Below, piece by piece: positions 17,279 to 25,239 of a stretch of DNA of 60,681 bases. Each line of letters begins with the position of its first letter. Positions within the stretch are counted from its first letter, which is position 1. Source of the DNA: an uncultured Elusimicrobia bacterium (GTDB lineage Bacteria > Elusimicrobiota > Elusimicrobia > Elusimicrobiales > UBA9959). The notes beneath the pieces are model-generated. The model was not told the origin of the DNA. It searched no databases and saw nothing but the letters and a program-made list of their open reading frames with translations. Position numbers and translations under genes: made by a program. The stretch covers positions 1 to 60,681 of the forward strand of contig CAIQNV010000045.1 in the NCBI GenBank assembly GCA_903873295.1. Direction: 5' to 3'.

Positions 17279-17734
17279 TTACTTCGGCTGATGCGGCTGA
17301 TGGCACATGTTACAAGGAGCGTCGGGATTGTGCTCACTTAGTTTTATCTGCGGGAATCTGCCCGGCTTGGACAGGGACCTGGCGTGACAATGGCCGCAGA
17401 AAGCCCGCATTTCCGCTTCCTTCGGCCTCCGGGGTCTGGTATCCGACTTGGGGTTCTCGACATGGGCCAGCAGCGCGCCGTGGCAGCTTTCGCAGCTGAT
17501 GGAGCGGTGGCTGGATTTAGCCTTGTCGGAAGCCTGTTGCGCATGGCACTTTCCGCAGGCGTGTTCCCCCGCGTAGCGCCGGGGCAGCTGGGCGAATTCA
17601 TCCACGGCGTCGGCGCGGTAATGCCCCGCCTTGCCGAAACTCTTCGGAACAAGCAGGGTCCTCACTACCAGGAAACCGGCGAACGCGGCCGCAAAAATAA
17701 CCGCTACGCGCAACAGGTGCTGAATATCTTTCAT
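17279..17734 (-). CDS. Membrane-anchored tetrahaem cytochrome c
   Basis: This 151-residue protein has an N-terminal membrane helix (VAVIFAAAFAGFLVV) and four CXXCH haem-attachment motifs: CGKCH, CESCH, CGHCH and CNMCH. It is first in the module with the ferredoxin and NrfD-like subunits and is probably its periplasmic electron exit or entry. The start codon lies only 9 nt downstream of a TAAAAT box, so the mRNA may be leaderless or nearly so. Confidence 0.88.
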   Translation of the reverse strand: MKDIQHLLRVAVIFAAAFAGFLVVRTLLVPKSFGKAGHYRADAVDEFAQLPRRYAGEHACGKCHAQQASDKAKSSHRSISCESCHGALLAHVENPKSDTRPRRPKEAEMRAFCGHCHARSLSKPGRFPQIKLSEHNPDAPCNMCHQPHQPK

Positions 17735-17743
17735 ATCTTTAAT

Positions 17744-17773
17744 ATTTTACTTTAAATCGGGAGCGGACTTCAA
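17744..17773 (-). promoter_or_regulatory. Promoter of cytochrome/ferredoxin/NrfD/tat operon
   Basis: On the - strand, TTGAAG (17768-17773), an 18-nt spacer and TAAAAT (17744-17749) are followed by the ATG 9 nt downstream. The expected start of transcription is within about 3 nt of the start codon. Confidence 0.45.
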
Positions 17774-17801
17774 AAAACCGGACGGACATCAACCATTTCG
17801 A

Positions 17802-17815
17802 TTGCGTTATGGCAA
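17802..17815. promoter_or_regulatory. FNR/CRP-like palindrome upstream of tetrahaem cytochrome operon
   Basis: TTGCG-TTAT-GGCAA keeps the TTG...CAA frame and 14-bp spacing of FNR/CRP-type sites, with changes in the inner positions. Its centre is ~71 bp upstream of the estimated transcription start, a distance used by class I activators. Confidence 0.3.
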
Positions 17816-17842
17816 TCTTTTAATTGACTTTCGTATTTACGT

Positions 17843-19825
17843 TTAAACAAGCTGTTTTATCCTGGCGACCAGGTCGGTTATCGATTCGCTCATCTTGGAG
17901 CAGTCGATATAAGTCTCGTAATTAAGCCGCTTCTTGCCGTCGGGAGCGGACCAGAAAACCCTGAACAGCAGGCCTTCTTCGGTAATTTCCGCGTAAGCGC
18001 CCAGCGGTGTGGCGCAGCCGCCGCCGAGGGCGGCCAGGAACAGCCTTTCGCATTCGGCGCAGATGCGCGTGCGCGGGTGGTCCAGCTGGCGCGCCAGCCG
18101 CAGCGTCTGCAGGTCCGAGGTGGCGGCCTCCACCGCTATTATCCCCTGGCCCGGGGCCGGCACGACCTCGTCGGGCGTGAAGACCTGGGCGATCCTTTTT
18201 TCCAGGCCCAGGCGCTTGAGCGCGGCATAGGCCACTACTATCGCGTCGCAGTCCCCGCGGTCCAGCTTGGCGAGCCTGGTGTCCATATTGCCGCGCAGGG
18301 GGCCGAACACCGCGTCGGGTTTCAGCTTCGCTATCTGGAGGCGCCGCCGCTGCGAGCCGGTGGCTATCCGCGCGCCGGGCGGCAGCTCAGCTAATTTACA
18401 GCCCGTGCGGGTTACTATCGCATCGCGCGGATCTTCGCGCTTCAGATACGCCGCTATCTGCAGGCCTTCGGCCAGCTCGCCCGGCAGGTCTTTAAGGGAA
18501 TGCATGGCCAGCTTTATGCCGCCGTCCAGCAGGTCGCGCTCTATCTCTTTTACAAAAAGCCCCTTGCCGTCGGCGGCGATGAGTTTCTCCACGGAATCGT
18601 CCAGGAAAATGTCCCCGCTGGTCTTTATGATCTTCTGCTCTATCGCGGCACCTTCGCTCCTGACCAGCCCGCAGATGATCTCCGTCTGGGCGAGCGCCAG
18701 CCGCGAGCCGCGGGTGCCTATGACCAGCGGGGCGGCGAAGCCCGCCGGGTCCGCCGAGGTGTCCTGGAGGAACCTCTCCCAGATCTCGGCGCCCTTGACA
18801 TCGATGATCTCCCGCGCTTTTTTTATCTCTCCGGAAAGCTGAACCAGGTTTTCGGCGACTATCCGCTCAAGATCGTCGATATTATAAAGATAAACGTTGG
18901 AGAGTGTGCCGGTTTCGGGCTGGATATTGCGGGGAACGGAGATATCCGCCAGGAAAATAGGGTTGCCGTGGCGCAGGCCCATGATCTTCTTCATGAGGTC
19001 CTTCGTTATCACGGGTTCGGGGGCGGCCGTGGAGACCAGCACCACGTCGGCGGCCGCAAGGGCTTCCTCAAGGCTCTCCCAGGGGAGGCATTGCGCGCCG
19101 AACCTGGCCGCCAGCTCCTGCCCCGCGGCAAGGGTGCGGTTTATAATCGTGAGCCCCGCTTTTTTTTCAGTAAAGGTGGCAGCGGCGGCCTCGGCCATCT
19201 CGCCCGCGCCCAGCAGCAGCACTTTGGCGTCAGCCAGGTCGCCGAAGATCCTGCCGGCATACTGCACGGCGACATAAGCCACGGAGCGGCCGCCCTGGCT
19301 TATTTTAGTATTGGCGCGCACATGCTTGCCCACCCCGATGGCGCGCTGAAACAGAGTGTTGGTCAGCCGCCCGGTGATGCCGGCGCTTTTCGCCCCGTAG
19401 TAGGAATCCTTGAGCTGGCCCAGGATCTCGTTCTCCCCCACGACCATGGAGTCGAGCCCGCAGGCCACGTTCAGGAGGTGGTCCAGCGCCTCCCTGCCGG
19501 TTTTGCTGTATAAATGCCCGGCGCCCGGCTTGTCGGGCGCTTTAAGGGCCTGAGGACCCGGCGGCGGCGCTTCCTCAGGCTTGCCGTCGCCGAGAGAAGG
19601 GCCGCTCAGAAACCCTATCAGGGCCGCCTCGCAGCCCTTCTTTTTCCCCACGGCATAAAGGTCCACGCGGTTGCAGGTGGAGACCCACACCAGTTCCTCC
19701 GCCGCCAGGCCGCCGGAAAGCATTGCCCTGAGCAGCAGGCGCCGGCGCTCGGGGCCGATGCTGAAAGCTTCCCGCGCCTCGACGGAACAGGTTTTATGAG
19801 AAAGACCGACGAGGACTAGTTCCAT
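17843..19825 (-). CDS. hemA-hemC: Bifunctional glutamyl-tRNA reductase / porphobilinogen deaminase (HemA-HemC fusion)
   Basis: A single 660-residue reading frame covers two steps of tetrapyrrole synthesis. Residues 1-355 are HemA, reducing glutamyl-tRNA: catalytic Cys51 in VSTCNR, GENEILGQLK, and the nucleotide motif VLLLGAGEMAE near 202-212. Residues 366-660 are HemC, polymerising porphobilinogen: IGTRGSRLALAQ, MHSLKDLP, RGNMDTRL and the dipyrromethane-cofactor Cys604 in GGGCATP. HemA has a Pro-rich insertion (about 80-104). Its usual ~100-residue C-terminal helical dimerisation domain is reduced to ~40 residues before HemC begins. No frameshift or stop separates the halves. ResB, CcsA and a HemX-like gene lie upstream on the same strand. 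No Shine-Dalgarno is obvious before the ATG. Confidence 0.92.
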   Translation of the reverse strand: MELVLVGLSHKTCSVEAREAFSIGPERRRLLLRAMLSGGLAAEELVWVSTCNRVDLYAVGKKKGCEAALIGFLSGPSLGDGKPEEAPPPGPQALKAPDKPGAGHLYSKTGREALDHLLNVACGLDSMVVGENEILGQLKDSYYGAKSAGITGRLTNTLFQRAIGVGKHVRANTKISQGGRSVAYVAVQYAGRIFGDLADAKVLLLGAGEMAEAAAATFTEKKAGLTIINRTLAAGQELAARFGAQCLPWESLEEALAAADVVLVSTAAPEPVITKDLMKKIMGLRHGNPIFLADISVPRNIQPETGTLSNVYLYNIDDLERIVAENLVQLSGEIKKAREIIDVKGAEIWERFLQDTSADPAGFAAPLVIGTRGSRLALAQTEIICGLVRSEGAAIEQKIIKTSGDIFLDDSVEKLIAADGKGLFVKEIERDLLDGGIKLAMHSLKDLPGELAEGLQIAAYLKREDPRDAIVTRTGCKLAELPPGARIATGSQRRRLQIAKLKPDAVFGPLRGNMDTRLAKLDRGDCDAIVVAYAALKRLGLEKRIAQVFTPDEVVPAPGQGIIAVEAATSDLQTLRLARQLDHPRTRICAECERLFLAALGGGCATPLGAYAEITEEGLLFRVFWSAPDGKKRLNYETYIDCSKMSESITDLVARIKQLV

Positions 19826-19857
19826 ATAAATATGACGGGACTAAGGATTAAACGCTT

Positions 19858-19907
19858 AGGATCAGGCTGAAAAATCACTTACCGCTTACTACTTTCCGCT
19901 TGATCCG
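19858..19907. repeat. TAAG-rich imperfect inverted repeat, copy A
   Basis: ggatcagg (from 19859) pairs with ccgcttgatcc (to 19906) around a core of TAAG/CTTA units. It lies between hemAC and the hemX-like gene. Related copies are at 20787-20845 and 40408-40462. Confidence 0.45.
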
Positions 19908-19914
19908 AATTCCC

Positions 19915-20778
19915 TCAAAAGAATTTGTGGTATGCGATCGCCCGGCTGGACAGCAGCAGCGTGGCTATTATGAGAATAAACCCGGCGACATTCGCCCAGG
20001 CGGCCTTCGTGCCGCGCCAGTCGCCGTACTTCCTCAGCACCAGATAAACGCCGTAAACCAGAAGAGTGGCGATCGCCCCGAGCTCCTTCACATCCGAGCC
20101 GGGCAGGCGGGAGTATTTAATATACAGCTGCACGCTGGCAAGGAGAAAGCCGCCCAGGAAAAGAGGGAAGCCTATGGAGACCAGCCGCCAGATAAGCCTG
20201 TCCATGTCGCCGATGGAAGGCAGCGCGAAAGCCGCCTCGTGGGGCTTCCTGGTGCGGAGCTCCAGGTCCGAAAGCAGCAGGGAGAAGCTCGCGCCGAAGG
20301 CGTTTATGAACATGGCGTAGGAAACGATGAAGAGGAAGTTATGCACCGCGGACAGCGCGCTTTTAGCCTGCAGGGTGAACGCTTCCAGGCCCGGGGCGGG
20401 GAAAAAAAGCGGGACGGCCAGCATCAGCAGGCTCCAGGGCAGGACGAAAACGAAAGTCAGCCCCGTCCCCCTGCGCATTTCAAGCGCCAGCAGAAGCGCG
20501 TTAACACAAAAACCGAGAGCGAGCATCATGCCGCGCGGCGTGTTCAGGGGCGTGAGATACCTGTTCCCGGGGACCTGCCAGAAGAAAAGCGTCAGGGCGA
20601 GGAAGGCCGCCGCCTGAAAAACCGCCGCCCAGCCCAGGGCAAAAAGCGCGGCTTTGAAGATCTTTTCTAGCCTGTAGAAAATAAAATAAATCCCCAAGGC
20701 CAGGGCCAAAAGCGTGACCGCGAAGGCCAGCCTGACGCATAAAACCGATACCGCCGCGAAATCAGGAATAATGCACAT
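19915..20778 (-). CDS. HemX/CcsA-family membrane protein
   Basis: This 287-residue protein has about eight hydrophobic helices and belongs to the cytochrome c assembly (CcsA/ResC/HemX) family. It has histidines at helix ends (e.g. SAVHNFLFIVSYAM) but lacks the tryptophan-rich WGSYWSWDP signature of the CcsA gene nearby. Family knowledge: HemX proteins are often encoded beside hemA and influence HemA level, and others handle haem export. Its position directly before the HemA-HemC gene supports the HemX reading over a second cytochrome-synthase subunit, though the latter is possible. Confidence 0.75.
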   Translation of the reverse strand: MCIIPDFAAVSVLCVRLAFAVTLLALALGIYFIFYRLEKIFKAALFALGWAAVFQAAAFLALTLFFWQVPGNRYLTPLNTPRGMMLALGFCVNALLLALEMRRGTGLTFVFVLPWSLLMLAVPLFFPAPGLEAFTLQAKSALSAVHNFLFIVSYAMFINAFGASFSLLLSDLELRTRKPHEAAFALPSIGDMDRLIWRLVSIGFPLFLGGFLLASVQLYIKYSRLPGSDVKELGAIATLLVYGVYLVLRKYGDWRGTKAAWANVAGFILIIATLLLSSRAIAYHKFF

Positions 20779-20786
20779 AAAAATAA

Positions 20787-20845
20787 GTAGTAAGAATTAA
20801 GTTGTAAGGGTTAAGTATCGCGCAGCAGGAAGAACCTTAATCCTA
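20787..20845. repeat. TAAG-rich imperfect inverted repeat, copy B
   Basis: TAAG units (taagtag-taagaat-taagttg-taaggg) are followed by a 9-bp stem agggttaag (20807-20815) / cttaatcct (20836-20844). It overlaps the stop codon of the next gene and could act as that gene's terminator. Confidence 0.45.
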
Positions 20846-21520
20846 TCGCTTAAGCGCGGACTTTTCCAGCACCACGACGTATTTGTAGCCGGAGCCGAAG
20901 TCCTTGTCCTTGGCGAGCGTTCCGCGCGCCGTCACCGTCTCTCCGACCCTGGCCGTCTCGGAGGTCGTCACCAGCAGGTCGTGCGTGGCCGCCTTGACGT
21001 CGCCCGAGCCGTCCTGCAGGTGTACCCAGTTGCGGTCCATGATAGCGAGGGAAACTTTTACGACCTTGCCTCTTACGGAGACCGTCTTCCCGGCCAGCTC
21101 CGCGCGCCCGCTAAAAACTTCGGAGACCGTATAGGCATCGGGGCCTTCGGCCTTGGTCAGCTTGACGGAGAGCTGCGCGGACACCGCCCCGTGCGCGGGG
21201 GCGGCGCGCTGCATTTCCCGGCCCGCGGAAGCCGCTCCGGCAGGGCCTTCGGAGAATATTATTTTCTTGAAAGTCCGCTTCAGGCTCTTGCTGTAAAAAT
21301 CGGTCATGACCAGGCCGCCGGCGAACGAAACGTCATCCCCGACTTTCACTTTTTGCCGCGACACGGCCACCCAGGAGGAATCCTTGCCCTGGGCGACCCT
21401 GACGTAGGTATAGCCGCCGGAATCCATAGTTTCAGCGACCTTGCCCGCCACGGCTTCCTGCGCCCGCGCCGCGGAAACGCAGAGCAGGATCATCCCGGTG
21501 AAAAAAATTAAATGCCGCAT
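20843..21520 (-). CDS. Exported OB-fold-like protein in cytochrome c maturation cluster
   Basis: This 225-residue protein has a signal peptide (MRHLIFFTGMILLCVSAARA). It has two beta-rich segments separated by an Ala-rich linker: residues about 22-90 (GKVAETMDSGGYTYVRV) and 130-225 (GKTVSVRGKVVKV...WVHLQDGSGD). Both look like OB folds; the second has the layout of tRNA_anti-like domains. Exported OB proteins of this kind recur near cytochrome maturation genes, and CcmE is also an OB-fold protein, but no CcmE haem-binding histidine motif is visible. It sits between ccsA (14 nt away) and the hemX-like gene. A helper role in haem delivery is inference. Confidence 0.6.
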   Translation of the reverse strand: MRHLIFFTGMILLCVSAARAQEAVAGKVAETMDSGGYTYVRVAQGKDSSWVAVSRQKVKVGDDVSFAGGLVMTDFYSKSLKRTFKKIIFSEGPAGAASAGREMQRAAPAHGAVSAQLSVKLTKAEGPDAYTVSEVFSGRAELAGKTVSVRGKVVKVSLAIMDRNWVHLQDGSGDVKAATHDLLVTTSETARVGETVTARGTLAKDKDFGSGYKYVVVLEKSALKR

Positions 21521-21533
21521 ATGTTGAACTCCT

Positions 21534-22328
21534 TCAGCTCCTGCCGTAACTGTGCAGACCGGACATCAGATAGTTGACGCCGAAATAGGTGAACATGACA
21601 AGGACGAAGCCCCAGAGCATGAGGCCGGCGAATTTCCTGTCTTTCCAGCCTTTGGTCCTTCTTAAATGTATCGCCACCGCGTAATAGAGCCAGGTGATCA
21701 GGGACCAGGTTTCCTTAGGGTCCCAGGACCAGTAGGAGCCCCAGGCGGAATTAGCCCAGACGGCCCCGGTAATTATTCCCATGCTGAGCAGCCAGAACCC
21801 GATCAGGCAGGCCCTGTAGATCAGGGACTCGAGACTTTTTCTCCTGTCTTCCGGCTCCGCCTTGCCCATAAAAACAAAAACCACGGCTCCGAGGAAAGAA
21901 AGCAGCAGGGCCCCGTAGCCGGTCATAACCGTGCTTACATGGATAAGCAGCCAGTTGGACTGCAGGGCCGGCACCAGCGGGGAGATGTCCGACTCCAGAA
22001 AGGAGGCGCCGCCCAGGCTCAACACCGCCACCAGGGCCGTCCAGGGAGCCAGCCAGTCGAGCGAGCGCCCTAAAAACCGCTTGAACAGCAGGTAGGCGGC
22101 GACAAAAGCCCAGATAAGGAAGATCAGCGATTCATACTGGTTGGAAAGCGGGGCCCGTCCCGCCATAGCCCAGCGGAGGCCGATATGGGCAGTGCTGGAA
22201 AGCCAGCCGGCCAGCAGCGCCAGAACCGAATATTTAAACTTCCACGCCTTATTGAAAAGGAAGCCGAGCAGAGTTACCGCCATAGCGGCGCCGTAAAAAA
22301 CAAAAGAAGCTTTAAGCGATATTTCCAT
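21534..22328 (-). CDS. ccsA: Cytochrome c synthase subunit CcsA/ResC
   Basis: This 264-residue polytopic protein has the tryptophan-rich haem-handling signature WGSYWSWDPKETWS near residue 205, plus histidines in neighbouring helices (e.g. SSTAHIGLRW and LIHVSTVMTGYG). With ResB it forms the System II machinery that moves haem across the membrane and attaches it to CXXCH motifs of exported apocytochromes. It lies 33 nt downstream of resB. The many CXXCH motifs encoded around it are its expected substrates. Confidence 0.93.
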   Translation of the reverse strand: MEISLKASFVFYGAAMAVTLLGFLFNKAWKFKYSVLALLAGWLSSTAHIGLRWAMAGRAPLSNQYESLIFLIWAFVAAYLLFKRFLGRSLDWLAPWTALVAVLSLGGASFLESDISPLVPALQSNWLLIHVSTVMTGYGALLLSFLGAVVFVFMGKAEPEDRRKSLESLIYRACLIGFWLLSMGIITGAVWANSAWGSYWSWDPKETWSLITWLYYAVAIHLRRTKGWKDRKFAGLMLWGFVLVMFTYFGVNYLMSGLHSYGRS

Positions 22329-22361
22329 TTAGTGAGCCTCCCTCAAATAATGTCCGCCGGC

Positions 22362-23411
22362 CTACTTCATCTCCTTCCAGAACGCCCAGGAAAGGCCTAT
22401 CATCAGGGCGGCGAACCCGGCATAGATCAACGCGACGCTGGGGTCTTTGGAAACCTGGATGCTGGAAAAATTAAGGTTCTTGGCGTCGTAGCCGGACTGG
22501 TAGAACCGGTACCCTTTGTACCCGGCCGGAGAATTGACGCTGATGAGCTTCTCCATCTTTTCAACCCCGCCCTCCAGGACGGCGATGCGGCTTTCGAACT
22601 GCTTTATCCTGCCCGGCCGGTATTCGTAAACATACCGTATCCCGCCCATGTCCGGCACGCCGTGAAAATCGGGATGATTGGCGAACAGGTAGCTGGTCTT
22701 GCCGGCTTTGCCGTCCTTCAGTCTCAGCGTCAGGGCGGGGTTCTCCCTGGCCTCGTTCACGGTAACCGGGCCGGAACTTCCGATGGAGAAATTAGGATAA
22801 AACTTTATGATGGACAGCTCGGCGCTCGTCGAGTTGAAATGCGCGTCTTTACCCGGCTCCACTTCCACCGACTCCAGCAGGTCCTCCCCGTCCTGTCCCG
22901 GGTCCTCGCGCTTTTTAAGCGCGTGGATGACGTGCTTCTCGGCGTCCCAGTAGCGTATCTGAAAATCCTTGAGCAGGATTTCAAAAGGCATGGCCACGGG
23001 CTCCCCGGCGTCCCCGGCGAATTCACCCTTCGCCTGCCCCGCTTCCAGGGCCAGAGTCCCGCGCACGGAGAAAAGCCCGTGCACCGCGCCGCCGATAAAC
23101 ATCAGCATCACGGCCAGATGGCTGATAAAAACCCCGGGGCGCAGCTTCAGCAGTTTCCATTGCTTTACGGTACAGGCCAGTATATTGAGGGCGCCGCCGC
23201 ACATAAGCGCGAGGAACCAGGAACTGGAGAACACGCCGTTAAGCCGCAGGTTCAGAACCCAGACTCCGCCGACGCGCCCGAACATTTCCTGGTAGGCCTG
23301 GGGCGCCTCGCCCTGCGGGATCACCCCGCCCAGCAAAAAAGCCGCCAGCATCAGCGCGGAAAGAGTCAGAAAAAGTTTGACAGAGGAAAAGAGATTTATA
23401 AGTCTCGTCAT
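22362..23411 (-). CDS. resB: Cytochrome c synthase subunit ResB/Ccs1
   Basis: This 349-residue protein matches the ResB family: N-terminal helices (KLFLTLSALMLAAFLLGGVIPQG), HLAVMLMFIGGAVHGLFSVRGTL, a large periplasmic domain, and a last helix after SIQVSKDPSVALIYAG. ResB holds CcsA and apocytochrome for haem ligation. I prefer the ATG at 23411 over one 12 codons upstream. The upstream start would place the TATACT box inside the gene, whereas the 23411 start lies 7 nt after it and suggests a leaderless mRNA. It leads the resB-ccsA-OB protein-hemX-hemAC series. Confidence 0.9.
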   Translation of the reverse strand: MTRLINLFSSVKLFLTLSALMLAAFLLGGVIPQGEAPQAYQEMFGRVGGVWVLNLRLNGVFSSSWFLALMCGGALNILACTVKQWKLLKLRPGVFISHLAVMLMFIGGAVHGLFSVRGTLALEAGQAKGEFAGDAGEPVAMPFEILLKDFQIRYWDAEKHVIHALKKREDPGQDGEDLLESVEVEPGKDAHFNSTSAELSIIKFYPNFSIGSSGPVTVNEARENPALTLRLKDGKAGKTSYLFANHPDFHGVPDMGGIRYVYEYRPGRIKQFESRIAVLEGGVEKMEKLISVNSPAGYKGYRFYQSGYDAKNLNFSSIQVSKDPSVALIYAGFAALMIGLSWAFWKEMK

Positions 23412-23418
23412 AATATCA

Positions 23419-23447
23419 AGTATAACAAAATAGAGTTTTAGCCGCAA
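23419..23447 (-). promoter_or_regulatory. Promoter giving a probably leaderless resB transcript
   Basis: On the - strand TATACT (23419-23424) is preceded by a 17-nt spacer and TTGCGG (23442-23447). The start codon begins 7 nt after the -10 box, where transcription should begin. No Shine-Dalgarno is present. Confidence 0.5.
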
Positions 23448-23497
23448 AGCAAGGCCCGGGCAGCAGTGACCCGATGGCCGGGGAAGGAGCTGCCCCC

Positions 23498-25237
23498 CTA
23501 ATCCTTATGGCACTCTTTGCAGGTTTCGCGATAATCGCGCTTAAGCGGCACGCTCTTATGGCCGCCGATCTCGTGGCATTTTACGCAGCCCATCATATCG
23601 GCATGGACCTTATGCGGCATAGCTTTGCCTGAAATAGCGGCGGCGCCGGCGGAAGCCGGAGCGCGGACAGTTTCGGGAGGGACCTTTACGCCTGCCTCCA
23701 CGTGGCACTGCGTGGCGCAGAAAGACCCGGAAATAAGCGGCTCCGCCGAGATATCCAGGAGCTCGACCGCCAGCGCGCGGCCGGCTTCGCCCAGGCTGCG
23801 ATCGGCGTCGCGCAGCATAAGCGAGGTCAGGTAGATATTATGCTCGCCGTGCGCGGCGGCCAGGAATTGTTCCGTCCTCAGGGCGCGGGCCAGCGCCAGC
23901 CGCGCTTTTTTAAGTTCGCTCTCCGGCCTGGCGGACCTGGCCAGCTCGCTCTTTGCCGCTTCGATCTTGGCGGCCAGCTGCTTCAGGGAGCCGGCGACAT
24001 CCTCTTTAGCGCGCCCCCAGGTCGCCTTGAATTTCCCGCCGTGGCATTTCAGACAGGCCTGCTCGGAGGCCTTCTGCGTATGCCCGCTGAACCCCGCATA
24101 CTTGGACTCGTCCTGGTAATGACAGCCTATGCAGTTGACCCCGGCCTTGAACATCGGACTGGCCAGCTCCGGCAGGGAACCCCTGAGCTCCCCGGGCAGC
24201 CTTCCCGAATAGAGCTCCAGCTGCGCAGAATGCTTGTCCTGGTGGCAGTAGGAACAGTCGAAGCTTATCCCCACGGGGTGGCTGCCGGGCATTCCTTTTA
24301 CGCCTGAACCGGCGGGAGAAGGCTCCTCGGCCATCCTGAGGGGAGAGCTGTGCTTTATCTCCTGGTGGCAGTGGAAGCAGGCTACATGGTGCTTGGTCAC
24401 GTGGTTCTCGTGGATGAACGGAATATCCCCGTACCGCTCCAGTTTTTCGGGCTGATTATGACAGGTAAAGCACCTGTCCTTCAGCGCGGCGCCGTCGCCG
24501 CTTACCACGCCGAGGTGGCAGTTCTGGCAGGCCACGCCCTGCTTCGTAACAAAATCCTTGTGGTTGTAGGACATGTTGCCTATCTTGAAATCCTTGACCG
24601 GCAGGCTGTGGCAGGAAAGGCAGCCGCCCAGCGGATTCAGGTTCTTGCCGGTTCCCATGCCCTTGAAGTGGCAGGTATAGCAGGTGTCATAAGTGACTTC
24701 CATGTGCTTGCCGACCATGATCTGAGAATGGCAGGAGGTACAGCGCAGCTGCCTGCCGCGGCGCTTCTCCGTCAAATGCGGCCTGTGGTCGAACCGCACG
24801 CCCTTGTCGCCGACCTTAACCCAGCCTTCCAGCAGCCTGGTGGCGTGGCAGCCGGAGGCAAGGCAGGAAGCGTCCTCCACCTCGGCGTAAGGCTTGGAGG
24901 AGTAGGTGCGCGTTACATATTTGGCGACCTGCGAAAGAGCCTGGAACTTGTGCCAAAGGTGCGTTTTGACGGAGGACGGGGGATAATGGCATTTAACGCA
25001 AGCCACCTTGTTATGCTTAGAGGCGTTCCAGGCGTCGTAATACGGCTTCATGATATGGCAGGAATTGCAGAAGCCGGGCGACTCTGAATAATGCATGAGC
25101 GACAGCAGCACCACCAGCGCGGACACGGCCAGGACGGCGAGGGCGACTTTGAAGCGGCCGGTAAAACCGATATGCCAGCCCTTGTCTTTCACAAGGTTGA
25201 CGCCGAGAAAACGCAAAATGCCGGAAATTTTTTCCAT
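23498..25237 (-). CDS. NapC/NirT-like membrane-anchored multihaem cytochrome c, 13-15 haems
   Basis: This 579-residue protein has one N-terminal membrane helix (FKVALAVLAVSALVVLLSLM) followed by CNSCHIMKP and CVKCH, the start typical of NapC/NirT quinol dehydrogenases. It continues far beyond the usual ~200 residues. I count 13 CXXCH motifs (first CNSCH, last CKECH). There are also two unusual spacings, CLASGCH (four residues between cysteines) and CATQCH (three), that might bind haem too. A helical stretch without haem sites (about residues 395-490) splits the haem domains. It is the third gene of a cytochrome operon, starting 2 nt after the preceding stop. Probable role: electron relay between quinone pool and periplasm. 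Confidence 0.88.
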   Translation of the reverse strand: MEKISGILRFLGVNLVKDKGWHIGFTGRFKVALAVLAVSALVVLLSLMHYSESPGFCNSCHIMKPYYDAWNASKHNKVACVKCHYPPSSVKTHLWHKFQALSQVAKYVTRTYSSKPYAEVEDASCLASGCHATRLLEGWVKVGDKGVRFDHRPHLTEKRRGRQLRCTSCHSQIMVGKHMEVTYDTCYTCHFKGMGTGKNLNPLGGCLSCHSLPVKDFKIGNMSYNHKDFVTKQGVACQNCHLGVVSGDGAALKDRCFTCHNQPEKLERYGDIPFIHENHVTKHHVACFHCHQEIKHSSPLRMAEEPSPAGSGVKGMPGSHPVGISFDCSYCHQDKHSAQLELYSGRLPGELRGSLPELASPMFKAGVNCIGCHYQDESKYAGFSGHTQKASEQACLKCHGGKFKATWGRAKEDVAGSLKQLAAKIEAAKSELARSARPESELKKARLALARALRTEQFLAAAHGEHNIYLTSLMLRDADRSLGEAGRALAVELLDISAEPLISGSFCATQCHVEAGVKVPPETVRAPASAGAAAISGKAMPHKVHADMMGCVKCHEIGGHKSVPLKRDYRETCKECHKD

Positions 25238-25239
25238 TG

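Noticed and set aside
19140-19260. Idea that the HemA-HemC fusion is a frameshift artefact
   Set aside because: Both halves keep all main motifs in one frame with a short linker, and no stop or unusual composition marks the junction. It still deserves long-read confirmation.
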